Shown one piece after another: positions 1-10,566 of a stretch of 64,000 nucleotides of DNA. The stretch comes from Shewanella marisflavi (GTDB lineage Bacteria > Pseudomonadota > Gammaproteobacteria > Enterobacterales > Shewanellaceae), in assembly GCF_023283925.1 (NCBI RefSeq), contig NZ_JAKIKX010000001.1:62001-126000 (forward strand). The letters run 5' to 3'. Both the position numbers and the translations under genes were made by a program. The notes beneath the pieces were generated by a model. The model saw only the letters and a list, made by a program, of their open reading frames with translations, made no database searches and was not told where the DNA came from. Within the stretch, counting starts at the first letter, position 1. Each line of letters begins with the position of its first letter.

Positions 1-300
1 GTTTTTACTGTGCTGACAGTCGATCTCTTTCTTCCCCCCATTGGATCATCTTTCTCTTCTTATTTTGCTTCTTAAGGCTTACGTCACAGGCTTAGAGGCG
101 CTAGTGATACAGGCTGCAAGTGAAAGGTTATCTGAGCTCTATCCATTGAGTGTAATTTTGTTGACCTAAGATTGGGTTATTGCAGTGGAAATGTGATTGA
201 ATAATAGATAAGTTATTGTATAAAAATCACTTTAAGATAGAGCGGGATGATCAATTCATCCCATCAGGGCAGCGCTCAATCGTTGTCAGAGGAACTGAAT
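1..300. other. Leading intergenic stretch, no gene seen
   Basis: No convincing reading frame, RNA gene or strong terminator is visible here. The stretch just before 300 is AT-rich and presumably holds the promoter of the SET-domain gene. The neighbouring gene to the left lies outside the window. Confidence 0.4.
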
Positions 301-759
301 ATGGATGTGACCCAAGATCTGCAGTTTGTTCGCAGTGTGGTTGTAGATAATATTGCCGACACCCAAATTGATGTTAGTGAACTACATGGGTTCGGCTTAT
401 TTTGCCAAGAGTCCGGCTTTGAAGCGGGGCAGGAGCTATGTGTGCTCGATGGTCAGGTTCTCACCATTGAGCATTATGAGAAGATAGAGGCGTTGGTTGC
501 GCCAAATATCCTAGCTTATAAAAATTATATCTTTATGGAATGTAATTACTTAGGGGCAGATAAGCTGTTGGTTAGGCCTTTTAGAACCAAGTATAGTTAC
601 ATCAATCACAGTCGCACGCCTAATGTCGAGCTGAAGCGCGAACCGCTGCGTATAGTGACCTTGAGAAAGATTGTGGTGGGAGAGGAACTAACGATTGATT
701 ATCGCAACGAGCCGCTACCAGAAGCCTATGTAAATAACCCAGTAAAGGATTTTTTGTAA
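301..759 (+). CDS. SET domain-containing protein
   Basis: Small stand-alone SET-domain protein of about 152 residues, a probable SAM-dependent lysine methyltransferase of unknown substrate. Visible SET hallmarks are LHGFGLF near the N-terminus, YINHSRTPN (the NHS motif of the SAM/active-site pseudoknot) and GEELTIDY near the C-terminus. The ATG at 301 is preferred because GAGGA lies 7 nt upstream; an in-frame ATG at 247 would add 18 residues but has no well-spaced ribosome site. The stop abuts the start of the next gene, so the two are probably co-transcribed. Bacterial SET proteins are a minority family and their targets are mostly unknown, so no specific function is assigned. Confidence 0.8.
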   Translation: MDVTQDLQFVRSVVVDNIADTQIDVSELHGFGLFCQESGFEAGQELCVLDGQVLTIEHYEKIEALVAPNILAYKNYIFMECNYLGADKLLVRPFRTKYSYINHSRTPNVELKREPLRIVTLRKIVVGEELTIDYRNEPLPEAYVNNPVKDFL

Positions 760-2115
760 ATGGTTAAAACTTCGGTGATGTGTGTTCAGCCGCTAGAACT
801 CGGTGTTGACACCTTTGATGCGGCACTGACGAATAATCGTAATATCAAGAAATTCTTCAGCGCAAATATGGATGTTAAGCCAAGCATCGATTGGATTAAC
901 TCCTTCTTAAAAATCCATACCAGAAGCAAAAATTTCAAGTCGATTCTCTCTTCTACTCGGACGCCGGTATCGGGACAGTTACTGAAGGCTGATCTCGCAC
1001 AGTCAATGTTCTGGGTTAACGATGAATTTGATATTTCTGACAACTTGCTTCCCAAGGAGTGTAAGTTCGATCTGATTTTCGATTATCGTCTCTACAGCTT
1101 TATTCTGGTTTACGAGCTGGTATTCGAGTTTGAAGAAGCTCGATTGATGCAATTATTAGGCACGGATTATAAGGATCAAGATAAGAATAATCTCTATAAC
1201 ACTGTGCGTAACCTATTGGTTAAAGAGCATAATGATAGTCAGATCAGCGTTTGGGCATCTCAGGTAATTGAACTAGCGAAGATGAAGACAATTGAATGTC
1301 TTAAGCTGATTGATAACAAGCGTAATCATGAGGTGAAGCTGCTCAATAATACAGGGAATATCACCTTCTTCTATCAAGCCGACGCGGCTAATCAAGGGCT
1401 GAAAGAAGCCATATTTAACTGTAATACTCAGGCCGAACGTGTTTCCTATAATCAGACCATCATTCTAGATAATGACAAGGTCAGTTACCGTTTTTACAGT
1501 CGCTTTCATTCGATTATTTCTAATGATAGAAGTTACTACCATAGGTTCTTCCCGATTCAATACCACATTCAATATATGTGGTTCTCCACGGCTTACTTCA
1601 TCAATCTCATGGATGAGCTCAATCGTCGCATCCTAATCGATGATCGCAACAAGAGTATTGAAAAGAATCGTGTGGTGATCGACGAATATATCAATAAGTT
1701 CGAACTGCTTAGGATCCAGAATCAGGACATGAAGTCTCTGTTTGAGTCTGATAATGACAAGATATATGTACCGATGGAGAGTAAATGGAATATATGTAAC
1801 GCGCTCGATAATGCGCAATCTTATGTGGCGTCATTTAAAGATTACCTTGAGCGTTCCTATCAGCGTCGTATGGAAAGCACCAACACCAAGCAGAGTAAGA
1901 TTTTGTTTGTGATCTCCTGTATTCAATTGATGGGACTGGTGAGTATCTGGAACGACTATCTATCTCTCTCAAAAGTAAGGCAGTTTATGTATACCACTGG
2001 GATACATAAAGATTCCCAAGTGGAGTTTGTGCTCAGTATTAATACCTGGTTCCCCATTGCGCTCTTTGTTGGGCTGTTGGGCTTTATGGTCTACAGTCAT
2101 TACAAGAGCCGCTAG
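760..2115 (+). CDS. Uncharacterised protein with two C-terminal membrane segments
   Basis: A 451-residue protein I do not recognise. The first ~370 residues are hydrophilic and look helical. Two hydrophobic segments lie at about residues 380-400 (ILFVISCIQLMGLV) and 428-447 (WFPIALFVGLLGFMVYS), which would anchor the C-terminus in the inner membrane with a large cytoplasmic N-terminal domain. The start codon directly follows the stop of the SET-domain gene, which implies translational coupling and perhaps a shared role. It could be an accessory-region membrane protein of the CorA-like two-TM shape, but no metal-transport GxN motif is visible, so I make no claim. Confidence 0.75.
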   Translation: MVKTSVMCVQPLELGVDTFDAALTNNRNIKKFFSANMDVKPSIDWINSFLKIHTRSKNFKSILSSTRTPVSGQLLKADLAQSMFWVNDEFDISDNLLPKECKFDLIFDYRLYSFILVYELVFEFEEARLMQLLGTDYKDQDKNNLYNTVRNLLVKEHNDSQISVWASQVIELAKMKTIECLKLIDNKRNHEVKLLNNTGNITFFYQADAANQGLKEAIFNCNTQAERVSYNQTIILDNDKVSYRFYSRFHSIISNDRSYYHRFFPIQYHIQYMWFSTAYFINLMDELNRRILIDDRNKSIEKNRVVIDEYINKFELLRIQNQDMKSLFESDNDKIYVPMESKWNICNALDNAQSYVASFKDYLERSYQRRMESTNTKQSKILFVISCIQLMGLVSIWNDYLSLSKVRQFMYTTGIHKDSQVEFVLSINTWFPIALFVGLLGFMVYSHYKSR

Positions 2116-2126
2116 AATAGCGTCAT

Positions 2127-2159
2127 AAAAAAAGCCAGTTATTTGCAACTGGCTTTTTT
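2127..2159. terminator. Bidirectional Rho-independent terminator
   Basis: An A-run is followed by GCCAGTT, the loop ATTTGC, AACTGGC and a T-run. The perfect stem has A/T tracts on both sides, so it can end transcription of the upstream plus-strand pair and of hemB on the minus strand. Confidence 0.9.
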
Positions 2160-2179
2160 ATTATCACGGGCGATTGAGC

Positions 2180-3205
<1,026 letters not shown>

Positions 3206-3231
3206 CTAATTTAGGCTTGTTTGCTTTATTG

Positions 3232-3272
3232 GGCTACACACTGCAAAGCTCATCCAAGGATGAGGCGTAGCC
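3232..3272 (-). promoter_or_regulatory. Interrupted hairpin upstream of hemB
   Basis: Outer arms GGCTAC and GTAGCC enclose a perfect inner stem CTCATCC-AA-GGATGAG. It lies between the stop of the cyclase gene and the hemB start. On the minus strand no T-run follows, so it is not a classical terminator. It may be a weak terminator or a leader structure. Confidence 0.4.
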
Positions 3273-3282
3273 GCTAAGTCAG

Positions 3283-5157
3283 TTAATTTAATTCTTCGAT
3301 TTCGGGCGAATAGACGCAAACGCGATTTCGGCCCTCATTCTTGGCACGATAGAGTGCCTTGTCTGCTTGGTCGACCAGCAATTGAGTATGCTGATCATTG
3401 ACAATAATTTCGGCGCAGATCCCGATACTAATGGTGAGCGGAATAGCCTGTTCTTCCCAGGTGAGTGGCAACTGGCATACAGTGTTGCGCATTAATTCAG
3501 CCACTTGCCTTGCTCCCTCCGAGGAGGTATTGGGCAGTATCATAGCAAACTCTTCCCCACCGAAACGTGACACCAGATCACTTGGCCGCCTTAATTTTGC
3601 TTTTAGCGCCTGGGCAATGGTCTTGAGCGCCTGATCGCCTGCCAGGTGGCCATAGGTATCGTTGATGGCCTTAAACCGGTCGATATCTATCATCAAGATG
3701 GCCAGCGGTGTCTCTTGGCGACGACTCAAACGTCCTTCGGCCTGCAGTCGTTTCTCGAAGGCGGCACGGTTTTTCACGCCTGTGAGACTATCGACAGTGT
3801 TTTGTTCGGTAAGTTTCTGGTTGGCCTCATTTAATTCACGAAGTGCGATCTCAAGCTCTAAAGTACGCTCCTGTACCATCTGCTCAAGACGTTCATTGCT
3901 GTCGGCTTCGATTTTCAATGCCTCTTCACGAGCCTGACGAATGCGCTGGGCCTGAAGCAGGGCTTCTTGCTGGATCTTCTGCTTGGCTTTACGTTCATCG
4001 TTATAACGAATGGCCAGTACCGCGGCCATGAATACGATCTCAAAAGTCAGGCCAATCATGATAGGTGTCTGGTGCATGATGGGCAGATAGATCACCCCGA
4101 GATACATCAAGGCGGTGATAAAGGAGCCTGCCATCATACCCGACCAGGCGAGTGTGTAGAGTCTGGCCAGCTTATGACCTCGCAGGCTCAGCAAGATGGC
4201 GATCAGCATCAGCATGCTGGTGGTGAACAATACGGCGATGATATTGAGCTTAAGGGCCACCGAGTAGCTTAAGAAAGGGGTGACTAAGGTGAGAAACAGC
4301 GCTGTGGCGGCGCTGTAACGGCAGAGCCTCAGCATCTTGAGGTTATGGTATTTTAGCTGCAGGACCTTCTCGGAAAACATCAACACAAAGGTCAATGCGA
4401 ACGGGATCAGTATGGGGATCATGATCGCCTGCAAGGTGGGCCAGTTGGGCCACAGATAACGAAACGACAGGCCGTGCAGGGTCGCCACCAATAGGGTGAC
4501 AGATAATACATAGCCAGAGTAGTAGCTGTAACTGTAGGAGCGCGAGGTGAGCGCAATAAACAGGCTGAACAGGCCGATAGCCATCAGGGCGCCTAGCTGA
4601 AACCCTTGATAGAGAGACTGGGTTTCGGTGGCATTAACGATATGATCAGCCGATAGCAATGAGATAGGCAGATTGGCGCTGCCTTGGGTTGCAACGCGAA
4701 TATAGAAAGTGTGTATCGCCTCGGGGGGCATCTCGAATCGGTAGAGAAAGTCATTGTTGATGATAGGGCGCTGATGAAACGAATAGCTGTCGCCCATCTC
4801 CAGGTGAACCGTCGGCTTACCCTTTTGTTGGTGGTAAAGGTTTATCTCATCCAGGTGAGGATTAGCCAGTTTAAGGTAACGCTGCATCGGGATTTCTGTG
4901 GCGTTGTAGAGGCTGACCTTGACCCAGAAGGGCTTGACCCCAAGGTGTTGATTAAACTCAGGTGAAAGTCTTTGCCAGCGGCTGGAGCTGAGCCGACTTA
5001 CCTGCTCTATGTGGGTGAGTTTGTCATCTTGTACATAGTAGAGCCAAGCGGAGAGCTCGATAGACTGATCTTTGTTGACCGCCAACAGTGACTCGCCTAG
5101 GCCAATGCCAGGAAAGCTTATGGTGAGCAACAGCAAGAGCAGCTTAAATTGGCTCAT
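3283..5157 (-). CDS. 7TMR-DISM membrane diguanylate cyclase
   Basis: Predicted inner-membrane cyclase making c-di-GMP from two GTP. Order: signal/TM segment (FKLLLLLLTISFPGIGLG), periplasmic 7TMR-DISMED2-type ligand domain (~residues 25-165), seven TM helices (~170-385), a coiled coil (~390-450) and a C-terminal GGDEF domain. The signature RFGGEEF is intact and RPSD sits five residues before it, giving a product-inhibition I-site. The ATG at 5157 (MSQFK) is chosen because it gives a proper signal segment. A longer frame to 5223 would run deeper into tatD; with this start the overlap is only 14 nt. The sensed ligand is unknown. Confidence 0.9.
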   Translation of the reverse strand: MSQFKLLLLLLTISFPGIGLGESLLAVNKDQSIELSAWLYYVQDDKLTHIEQVSRLSSSRWQRLSPEFNQHLGVKPFWVKVSLYNATEIPMQRYLKLANPHLDEINLYHQQKGKPTVHLEMGDSYSFHQRPIINNDFLYRFEMPPEAIHTFYIRVATQGSANLPISLLSADHIVNATETQSLYQGFQLGALMAIGLFSLFIALTSRSYSYSYYSGYVLSVTLLVATLHGLSFRYLWPNWPTLQAIMIPILIPFALTFVLMFSEKVLQLKYHNLKMLRLCRYSAATALFLTLVTPFLSYSVALKLNIIAVLFTTSMLMLIAILLSLRGHKLARLYTLAWSGMMAGSFITALMYLGVIYLPIMHQTPIMIGLTFEIVFMAAVLAIRYNDERKAKQKIQQEALLQAQRIRQAREEALKIEADSNERLEQMVQERTLELEIALRELNEANQKLTEQNTVDSLTGVKNRAAFEKRLQAEGRLSRRQETPLAILMIDIDRFKAINDTYGHLAGDQALKTIAQALKAKLRRPSDLVSRFGGEEFAMILPNTSSEGARQVAELMRNTVCQLPLTWEEQAIPLTISIGICAEIIVNDQHTQLLVDQADKALYRAKNEGRNRVCVYSPEIEELN

Positions 5158-5953
5158 AGTCCGCTTCCAGGCCAAAAAACTCACAGCTGTTGAGATAGGC
5201 CTGACGAGCAAAAGCGTTGGCATTCTCGCCTCGCAGTGCAGCTATCGTTTGACTGATATAGGGCAGATACTGAGGTTTGTTCTTGCTCGACTTGGGTTTG
5301 GGGCGCATGCTTCGCGGCAGCAGATAGGGACTATCAGTTTCTATCATGATGCGCTGGGCTGGAATATCGGCCACCAACTCGGCCAGCTCCTGACCGCGCC
5401 GTTCGTCGCACACCCAGCCTGTGATGCCTAAGTGCAGATCCAGTTCGATATAGCGTTCTAAGCTGGCACGGTTGCCGGTAAAGCAGTGTAATAATGCGCC
5501 TTTGAGCTGAGGGCGATAGTTCTGTAATATCGACGCAAAATCGTCGTGGGCATCACGTTCATGCATCAGTACCGGCATTTCGAGCTCGACCGCCAGTGCA
5601 AGCTGCGCCTCGAAGGCCTCGCGCTGTTTTGGCCGGGGTGAGAAGTCCCGGTTATAGTCCAGGCCGCATTCGCCAATGGCCACCACGCCTGTTTGTCTTG
5701 CCAATTGCCTGAGTTGCTCGGCGCTAGATACCTCCCACTCACTGGCGTGATGGGGATGCACTCCCGCCGTGGTGTAAAGCGCTTTCGGGTAACGGGCAGC
5801 AAAGTCGATGGCTTGCTCGCTCTCTGGCAGGTTGGAACCAATAACAATAAGCGGCGAAACCCCTTGGGCCGCCGCATCATTTATGAGCGTATCACACTCT
5901 TTTTCTAATGGGCTGCCAACTAAGTTGACAGCTATGTCTATATAACTCGGCAT
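5144..5953 (-). CDS. tatD: TatD family metal-dependent hydrolase/DNase
   Basis: Cytosolic TIM-barrel metallohydrolase of 269 aa. Family members show 3'-5' exonuclease activity and are linked to DNA repair and quality control; the protein is not needed for Tat export itself. Visible metal-site and family motifs are TTAGVHPHHASEW, GECGLDYNRD and ETDSPYLLP. As usual in gammaproteobacteria it sits downstream of tatABC, but here a periplasmic gene intervenes. Its ATG overlaps the preceding stop as TAATG, so the two are translationally coupled, and its 3' end overlaps the cyclase gene by 14 nt. Confidence 0.93.
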   Translation of the reverse strand: MPSYIDIAVNLVGSPLEKECDTLINDAAAQGVSPLIVIGSNLPESEQAIDFAARYPKALYTTAGVHPHHASEWEVSSAEQLRQLARQTGVVAIGECGLDYNRDFSPRPKQREAFEAQLALAVELEMPVLMHERDAHDDFASILQNYRPQLKGALLHCFTGNRASLERYIELDLHLGITGWVCDERRGQELAELVADIPAQRIMIETDSPYLLPRSMRPKPKSSKNKPQYLPYISQTIAALRGENANAFARQAYLNSCEFFGLEADYEPI

Positions 5954-6507
5954 TATTCGAGGCGTTTAACCCTAATGGTAGAGTTGGTGTCATCTTTACC
6001 CAAGAGGAAAGAGCTTAGTGCGCCTTTCTTGATATACACAGATTCGCCAGCCTTAACCTTGAAGCGGTTAGTGTCGTTCTGTTTCCACACCTGGCCGTTA
6101 TCGAAGGTGATGGTTAAAATACCATGTGGGTTTTTCTTGACCGACTTGACGGTTAACTCAATCTTGTCGAGCTCGGCTTTCTCTTCCTTATAGACCTTAC
6201 CAAAGCTCTCTTCTGCCGCTTGTGCAGTGGCTACTGTGGCGGCAGGTGTGCTAGCCACAACGGCGTTAGCCTTAGGAGCTGGTTTAGGCTGATGTGCGGG
6301 TGCCGCTACGGGCGTGACATTCATGCTGTGCTTAGGCGCCTTGCCTACTTTAGCCGCCAGGGTGTCGTAGCAGATTAATCTGTCTAGCTTGTCTTGTTTG
6401 GCCGCACATTGGCTGAGTTGTTGCTCAATACCAGCAGAGGCATTCAGTGAAAAAAGCAGAGTGGAGAGGGCTAGCCAACTGGTTGTTGCCGCAAAACGTA
6501 AGCGCAT
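5953..6507 (-). CDS. Uncharacterised periplasmic protein with a CYD motif
   Basis: A 184-residue exported protein. It has an N-terminal signal peptide (cleavage probably after NASA near residue 25) followed by a short conserved-looking segment, CAAKQDKLDRLICYDTLA. This resembles the cysteine-pair/CYD signature at the start of several small periplasmic proteins, including type VI-associated ones. A low-complexity Ala/Pro/Lys linker (~60-95) leads to a C-terminal beta-rich domain (VKSVKKNPHGILTITFDNG...KVKAGESVYIKKG). The function is unknown. It overlaps tatD by one base and lies ~115 nt after tatC, so it probably belongs to the tat operon. Confidence 0.8.
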   Translation of the reverse strand: MRLRFAATTSWLALSTLLFSLNASAGIEQQLSQCAAKQDKLDRLICYDTLAAKVGKAPKHSMNVTPVAAPAHQPKPAPKANAVVASTPAATVATAQAAEESFGKVYKEEKAELDKIELTVKSVKKNPHGILTITFDNGQVWKQNDTNRFKVKAGESVYIKKGALSSFLLGKDDTNSTIRVKRLE

Positions 6508-6621
6508 ATAGAGTTCCTTTTTATTATGGAGAGCTCACGGCGAGACAGGGCAAAATGCGGGTAATAAATAGCGTTAAGCTATCCGTTGACGGCTAGCTTA
6601 ACGCAAGGTTCTGTTTTATTA

Positions 6622-7377
6622 CTACTCAGGGCTGTCTTGCTCGGTGAGCTCGTCTTCGTCAGAGTCCTTTTTACTGTAGAAACGCGCGGCAATCAATCCC
6701 CCTTCAAACAATATCAGCATAGGAATGGCTAACATGGTTTGCGAGATGATGTCTGGCGGCGTCAGCAGCATGCCTATGACGAAGGCGCCGACAACAATAT
6801 AGGGACGCTTAGCCTTAAGATCTTCGACCGTCGTAACACCTGCCCAGCAGAGTAGAATCACCGCAATGGGGATCTCAAAGGCCAGGCCAAAGGCGAAGAA
6901 GAGTTTAAGGACGAAACTCAGATAGCTACTGATATCGGTCGCCACTTGCACACCTTCTGGCGCAACACTGGTGAAGAAGCCAAACACCACTGGAAAGACG
7001 ATGTAGTAGGTGAAGGCAATACCCAGATAGAAGAGTATGGTGCTGCTGGTAAGCAGAGGTAGCATCAAACGCTTCTCATGTTTGTACAGGCCAGGGGCGA
7101 TAAAAGACCAGATCTGGAACAAAACATAGGGAATAGCGATAAAAAATGACAAGACCAATGTCAGTTTAAAGGGAGCAAAGAAGGGGGCTGCCACATCGGT
7201 AGCGATCATGCTACTGGTTTCTGGCAAAGCCTGCATTAGCGGCGTTGCCATGTAGTGATAGATATCGTTTGCCCAGTAGACCAGGCAGATAAAGACCAGA
7301 AGGACACTGCCAATGGCCTTGAGCAACTTGTTGCGTAACTCAAGCAAGTGGCTGATTAACGGCTGTTGTTGCGACAT
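6622..7377 (-). CDS. tatC: Sec-independent protein translocase subunit TatC
   Basis: Six-TM core receptor of the twin-arginine translocase, which binds RR signal peptides of folded proteins such as the NirK encoded at 53.5 kb. Length is 251 aa, usual for the family. Visible signatures are the N-terminal [15 protein letters not shown], the periplasmic loop region [24 protein letters not shown] and [14 protein letters not shown]. The C-terminal tail is acidic ([13 protein letters not shown]). It starts 3 nt after tatB and is clearly part of tatABC. Confidence 0.97.
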   Translation of the reverse strand: MSQQQPLISHLLELRNKLLKAIGSVLLVFICLVYWANDIYHYMATPLMQALPETSSMIATDVAAPFFAPFKLTLVLSFFIAIPYVLFQIWSFIAPGLYKHEKRLMLPLLTSSTILFYLGIAFTYYIVFPVVFGFFTSVAPEGVQVATDISSYLSFVLKLFFAFGLAFEIPIAVILLCWAGVTTVEDLKAKRPYIVVGAFVIGMLLTPPDIISQTMLAIPMLILFEGGLIAARFYSKKDSDEDELTEQDSPE

Positions 7378-7380
7378 GAA

Positions 7381-7779
7381 CTACCCGTCAGATTTTTCGG
7401 TTGAATTGCTGGCCTTGGCTGTAGTGGTCTCTGCAGGTTTCGCCTTGCTGGCGGCATTGTCGCTGCCATTGGCTTTCTCTTCTACCTTATAGGGACGATT
7501 AACAGATTGGGCTGCTTCTTTTAATTGATCGATTGAATCCTGTAACTCGGGAGAGAGGTTTTTTAAGCCCTGGCTTTCTGCCTTCTTGAGATCTGCATGC
7601 AGCTCTTCAATTTTAAGCTCTTGTTCCAGTTCATCTTTAACCGAGTTCGCCATGCGTTTCATGGCGCGAATCCAGCCTGAAATTGAGCGAACCGCGACCG
7701 GTAGTCTTTCGGGGCCAAGTACAACCAGCCCCAAAATACCAATCAACAGTAGCTCCATAAAGCCGATACCGTCGAACAT
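7381..7779 (-). CDS. tatB: Sec-independent protein translocase subunit TatB
   Basis: Single-TM Tat component that forms the substrate receptor with TatC. It has the characteristic N-terminus [21 protein letters not shown] followed by PERLP, an amphipathic helix ([15 protein letters not shown]) and a long polar, charge-rich C-terminal tail, at 132 aa. The glutamate in the TM segment (FMELL) separates TatB from TatA. It lies 6 nt after tatA and 3 nt before tatC. Confidence 0.96.
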   Translation of the reverse strand: MFDGIGFMELLLIGILGLVVLGPERLPVAVRSISGWIRAMKRMANSVKDELEQELKIEELHADLKKAESQGLKNLSPELQDSIDQLKEAAQSVNRPYKVEEKANGSDNAASKAKPAETTTAKASNSTEKSDG

Positions 7780-7785
7780 AAGGAA

Positions 7786-8016
7786 TTACGCCTGTTCTTT
7801 GTCCTTGGACTCAGTCTTCTTTTCGTCAGTCTGAGCAGTTTTTTCTGCGCTGGTGTCTTCGATAGCCTTCTTTTCTTCTTCTGAAGACATTGCATTTTTG
7901 AAGCCCTTAACAGCACCACCGAGGTCACCACCTAAAGAGCGCAATTTCTTAGTGCCGAAAAGCAAAACTACGATTAAAGCAATGATAAGAAGTTGCCAAA
8001 TACTGATGCCACCCAT
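7786..8016 (-). CDS. tatA: Sec-independent protein translocase subunit TatA
   Basis: Pore-forming Tat subunit of 76 aa. It has an N-terminal TM helix ([16 protein letters not shown]), the [19 protein letters not shown] hinge and amphipathic helix, and a charged tail. [10 protein letters not shown] is the canonical TatA start. It is the first gene of the tat cluster on the minus strand, about 60 nt after ubiB. Confidence 0.97.
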   Translation of the reverse strand: MGGISIWQLLIIALIVVLLFGTKKLRSLGGDLGGAVKGFKNAMSSEEEKKAIEDTSAEKTAQTDEKKTESKDKEQA

Positions 8017-8076
8017 GTAACTTTCCTCTTGATGTAATACTGGTCCTATTATGACCCTTTGGTTATTTAGTGCTAG

Positions 8077-9726
8077 CTAAAATTTACGATTCTTTGGTCT
8101 AGATCGCCATCCGAGTAACCAAAGGGTTGCACCGATGCCGATACAAGCGTAAGAGGCCCATAGTGTAGCGTTTTGAGAAAACAAAATACTGCCACAGATC
8201 ACTAAAACTGCCGATGTGATTAAAAGGTAGTTACTTTTATGGGCTTTTTGTTGCTGTTTTAGATAGCGATCCAGCAACTGGTTCTGGCTATTAACAAAGT
8301 TTTTGCCCATTTTCAGGTTGTCATACACGAGTTCGGGTAGCTCGGGCAGCTTATCTGTCCAGTAGGGGAATTGCTTCTTGATCTTCTTCGCCATTCCCAT
8401 GGGACCCATCTGTTCGTCCATCCAGCTTTCCAGGAAAGGCTTGGCAGTTTGCCAGAGATCCAGCTGAGGATAGAGTTGACGCCCCAGTCCCTCGATATAA
8501 AGCAGGGTCTTTTCCAGCAGGACTAATTGAGGCTGCACCACCATGTCGAAGCGACGCGCGGTACGAAACAGCTCCAGCAGCACATGGCCGAAGGAGATCT
8601 CATCCAGCGGCTTGTTAAACATGGGTTCACACACCACCTTAATGGCTTGCTCGAAGGCGACCAGATCTGTGTCGGCGGCGACCCAACCCGACTCGATATA
8701 GAGCTGGGCGATACGGGTATAGTCGCGGTTAAAGAAGGCGAGGAAATTCTCTGCCAGGTAGCGCTTATCTTGCTCGGTGAGCGTACCCATGATGCCGCAA
8801 TCCAGCCCTATGTAGAAGGGATCCTCGGGATGCTCAGTGCTGACAAAGATGTTGCCGGGATGCATGTCGGCATGGAAAAAGTTGTCGCGAAACACCTGGG
8901 TAAAGAAGAGCTCGACGCCGCGTTCGGCCAACAGTTTGAGGTTGGTCCCTTGGGCTTCCAGTGCCGCCCTGTCAGATACGGGGACGCCATAGATGCGCTC
9001 CATGACAATAAGGCGGGTAAAGCAAAACTCTTCGTACATCTTAGGGATGTAGAGGGCGCCCGAGTCAATGAAATTGTTTCTGAGCTTGATGGCGTTGAGC
9101 GCTTCAAGCTTGAGGTTGAGTTCACCTTCTATGGTGGTGCGGTAGTCTTCCACCACCTCTGCTGGACGCAGGCGGTTGCCCTGACCCAGCAGGGTCTCCA
9201 GCACCTGTGCACTTTGGGTCATCAGCTGCAGATCGGCGTGGACCTTCTCTTCCACATTGGGCCTGAGTACCTTGAGCACCACCTCTTCACCATTGGACTT
9301 TAGGGTGGCGGTATGTACCTGAGAGATAGATGCCGAGGCCAGTGGGGTGTCGTCAAAATTATCGAAATAGGTCTCTATGGGCGCACCGAGTTCGGCCTCA
9401 ATTTGGGCTCGGGCGATGGCAGAATCGAACGGCGGCACCCTGTCTTGCAACATGGCGAGCTCTTCGGCCCACTCATCGCTGAGCAGATCCCGGCGAGTCG
9501 AGAGCATCTGCCCGAATTTGATGTAGACAGGGCCCAGCTCTTGCATTGCCAGCTTGAGGCGTTCGCCGCCCACCTTATCTTTATGTTGGTTGGTTAACCA
9601 GAAGAAGCTCCAGCGCAACAGCCTGAAATACCAGGGTTTGAGCTTAGCGGGGATAAGATCATCCAAACCATATTGAAGCCCCGTCTTTACGACTTGGTAT
9701 GCACGCCGCATGCTTTTGATTGTCAT
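8077..9726 (-). CDS. ubiB: Ubiquinone biosynthesis regulatory ATPase/kinase-like protein UbiB
   Basis: ABC1/ADCK-family atypical kinase-like protein required for ubiquinone synthesis at the inner membrane. The 549 aa length fits E. coli UbiB. Visible features are the KxGQ motif in [15 protein letters not shown], the kinase-like segments [29 protein letters not shown] (catalytic-loop equivalent) and GLDCGIMG (DFG equivalent), and two C-terminal TM helices ([19 protein letters not shown] and a second one ending LLGWR). Its ATG overlaps the ubiJ stop by 4 nt, so ubiJ-ubiB are translationally coupled. Confidence 0.96.
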   Translation of the reverse strand: MTIKSMRRAYQVVKTGLQYGLDDLIPAKLKPWYFRLLRWSFFWLTNQHKDKVGGERLKLAMQELGPVYIKFGQMLSTRRDLLSDEWAEELAMLQDRVPPFDSAIARAQIEAELGAPIETYFDNFDDTPLASASISQVHTATLKSNGEEVVLKVLRPNVEEKVHADLQLMTQSAQVLETLLGQGNRLRPAEVVEDYRTTIEGELNLKLEALNAIKLRNNFIDSGALYIPKMYEEFCFTRLIVMERIYGVPVSDRAALEAQGTNLKLLAERGVELFFTQVFRDNFFHADMHPGNIFVSTEHPEDPFYIGLDCGIMGTLTEQDKRYLAENFLAFFNRDYTRIAQLYIESGWVAADTDLVAFEQAIKVVCEPMFNKPLDEISFGHVLLELFRTARRFDMVVQPQLVLLEKTLLYIEGLGRQLYPQLDLWQTAKPFLESWMDEQMGPMGMAKKIKKQFPYWTDKLPELPELVYDNLKMGKNFVNSQNQLLDRYLKQQQKAHKSNYLLITSAVLVICGSILFSQNATLWASYACIGIGATLWLLGWRSRPKNRKF

Positions 9727-10346
9727 CTGTTGCTGTTTGCCTTGTTTATGAGTCGCTCAATCCGTTGGCTTAAGGCGTCGGTATCGGCCTCAAGTTGTTC
9801 GATTCTATCACTAAAATGCACAAGTTCTAGCTTGTGTGGGCTCAGGCGATACTCTTCAGAGGTCAGTTGTCCCATATGGTCCCAACTCTTTGAGAGCACT
9901 TGACTCACCTGTTGCTTTAACTGCCTGGCACCCTGTGTCACCAGGTGGGTTGGCGCATCGCCGATATAGCGAGATAAAGGCTCGGCAAAGTCAAACTCCA
10001 CCTGTTGCATAAAGTGGCTAAAGCTCTGTAATAGGTTGAGATCGCCTTCCAGAGTCAGCTTGTCTTGCTTGATTAATTCAGTGAGATTTGCGCCTTCGGT
10101 GAGGCGGTACAGGGTAGTCAGATCGGCATTGACCTTAGTGGTCACCTCGCCATCATACTGGCTGAAGACCTGGATCTCCTTGGCAAACAGCAGATAGATG
10201 GGCCAGCTCAGTTGGCTGAGTTCGAGACAGAGTACTCGCCCCTGCAAATTGTGGAGTTTGGCGTAGGCGCCGGGAGACTGCTGAGTCACTTGTTTGAGTG
10301 CGGTTTCTAGGCCCGCACTGATCAGCAATGCAATTTCACGTTTCAT
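9723..10346 (-). CDS. ubiJ: Ubiquinone biosynthesis accessory factor UbiJ (SCP2 domain)
   Basis: Lipid-binding accessory protein that in E. coli works with UbiK in the soluble Ubi complex. It has 207 aa: an N-terminal SCP2-type fold (~residues 15-110) and a C-terminal helical/coiled-coil tail ([19 protein letters not shown]...). Its position between ubiE and ubiB matches the conserved order (formerly yigP). The 3' end overlaps ubiB by 4 nt. A terminator after ubiE and a ~160 nt leader suggest that ubiJB and perhaps tat have their own promoter. Confidence 0.92.
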   Translation of the reverse strand: MKREIALLISAGLETALKQVTQQSPGAYAKLHNLQGRVLCLELSQLSWPIYLLFAKEIQVFSQYDGEVTTKVNADLTTLYRLTEGANLTELIKQDKLTLEGDLNLLQSFSHFMQQVEFDFAEPLSRYIGDAPTHLVTQGARQLKQQVSQVLSKSWDHMGQLTSEEYRLSPHKLELVHFSDRIEQLEADTDALSQRIERLINKANSNR

Positions 10347-10507
10347 GCGTTACCTAAGACCTATGAATCGTTGGCTGCTGGGCTAGTCATCAAATGATGA
10401 CAGCGCAAAGGTGTCGCTATTCTACACTAAACTGGCGGCAAAAGGGCTAGGTAAAAATGTCATTTATTCAGTGAGATTGCGGCGAGGTGGTCAAAACAGG
10501 CGACAAC

Positions 10508-10531
10508 AAAAAAGCCCCGAATGTTCGGGGC
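10508..10531 (-). terminator. Rho-independent terminator after ubiE
   Basis: Read on the minus strand, the perfect stem GCCCCGAA-CA-TTCGGGGC is followed by a run of six T. It lies ~36 nt past the ubiE stop and upstream of ubiJ, separating the two transcription units at least partly. Confidence 0.9.
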
Positions 10532-10566
10532 CTCTTTCGATATAAGCATAGGTATTCAAAACGCTA

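Noticed and set aside
8527..9303. Antisense ORF of 258 codons over ubiB
   Set aside because: ubiB motifs are on the other strand; no independent support.
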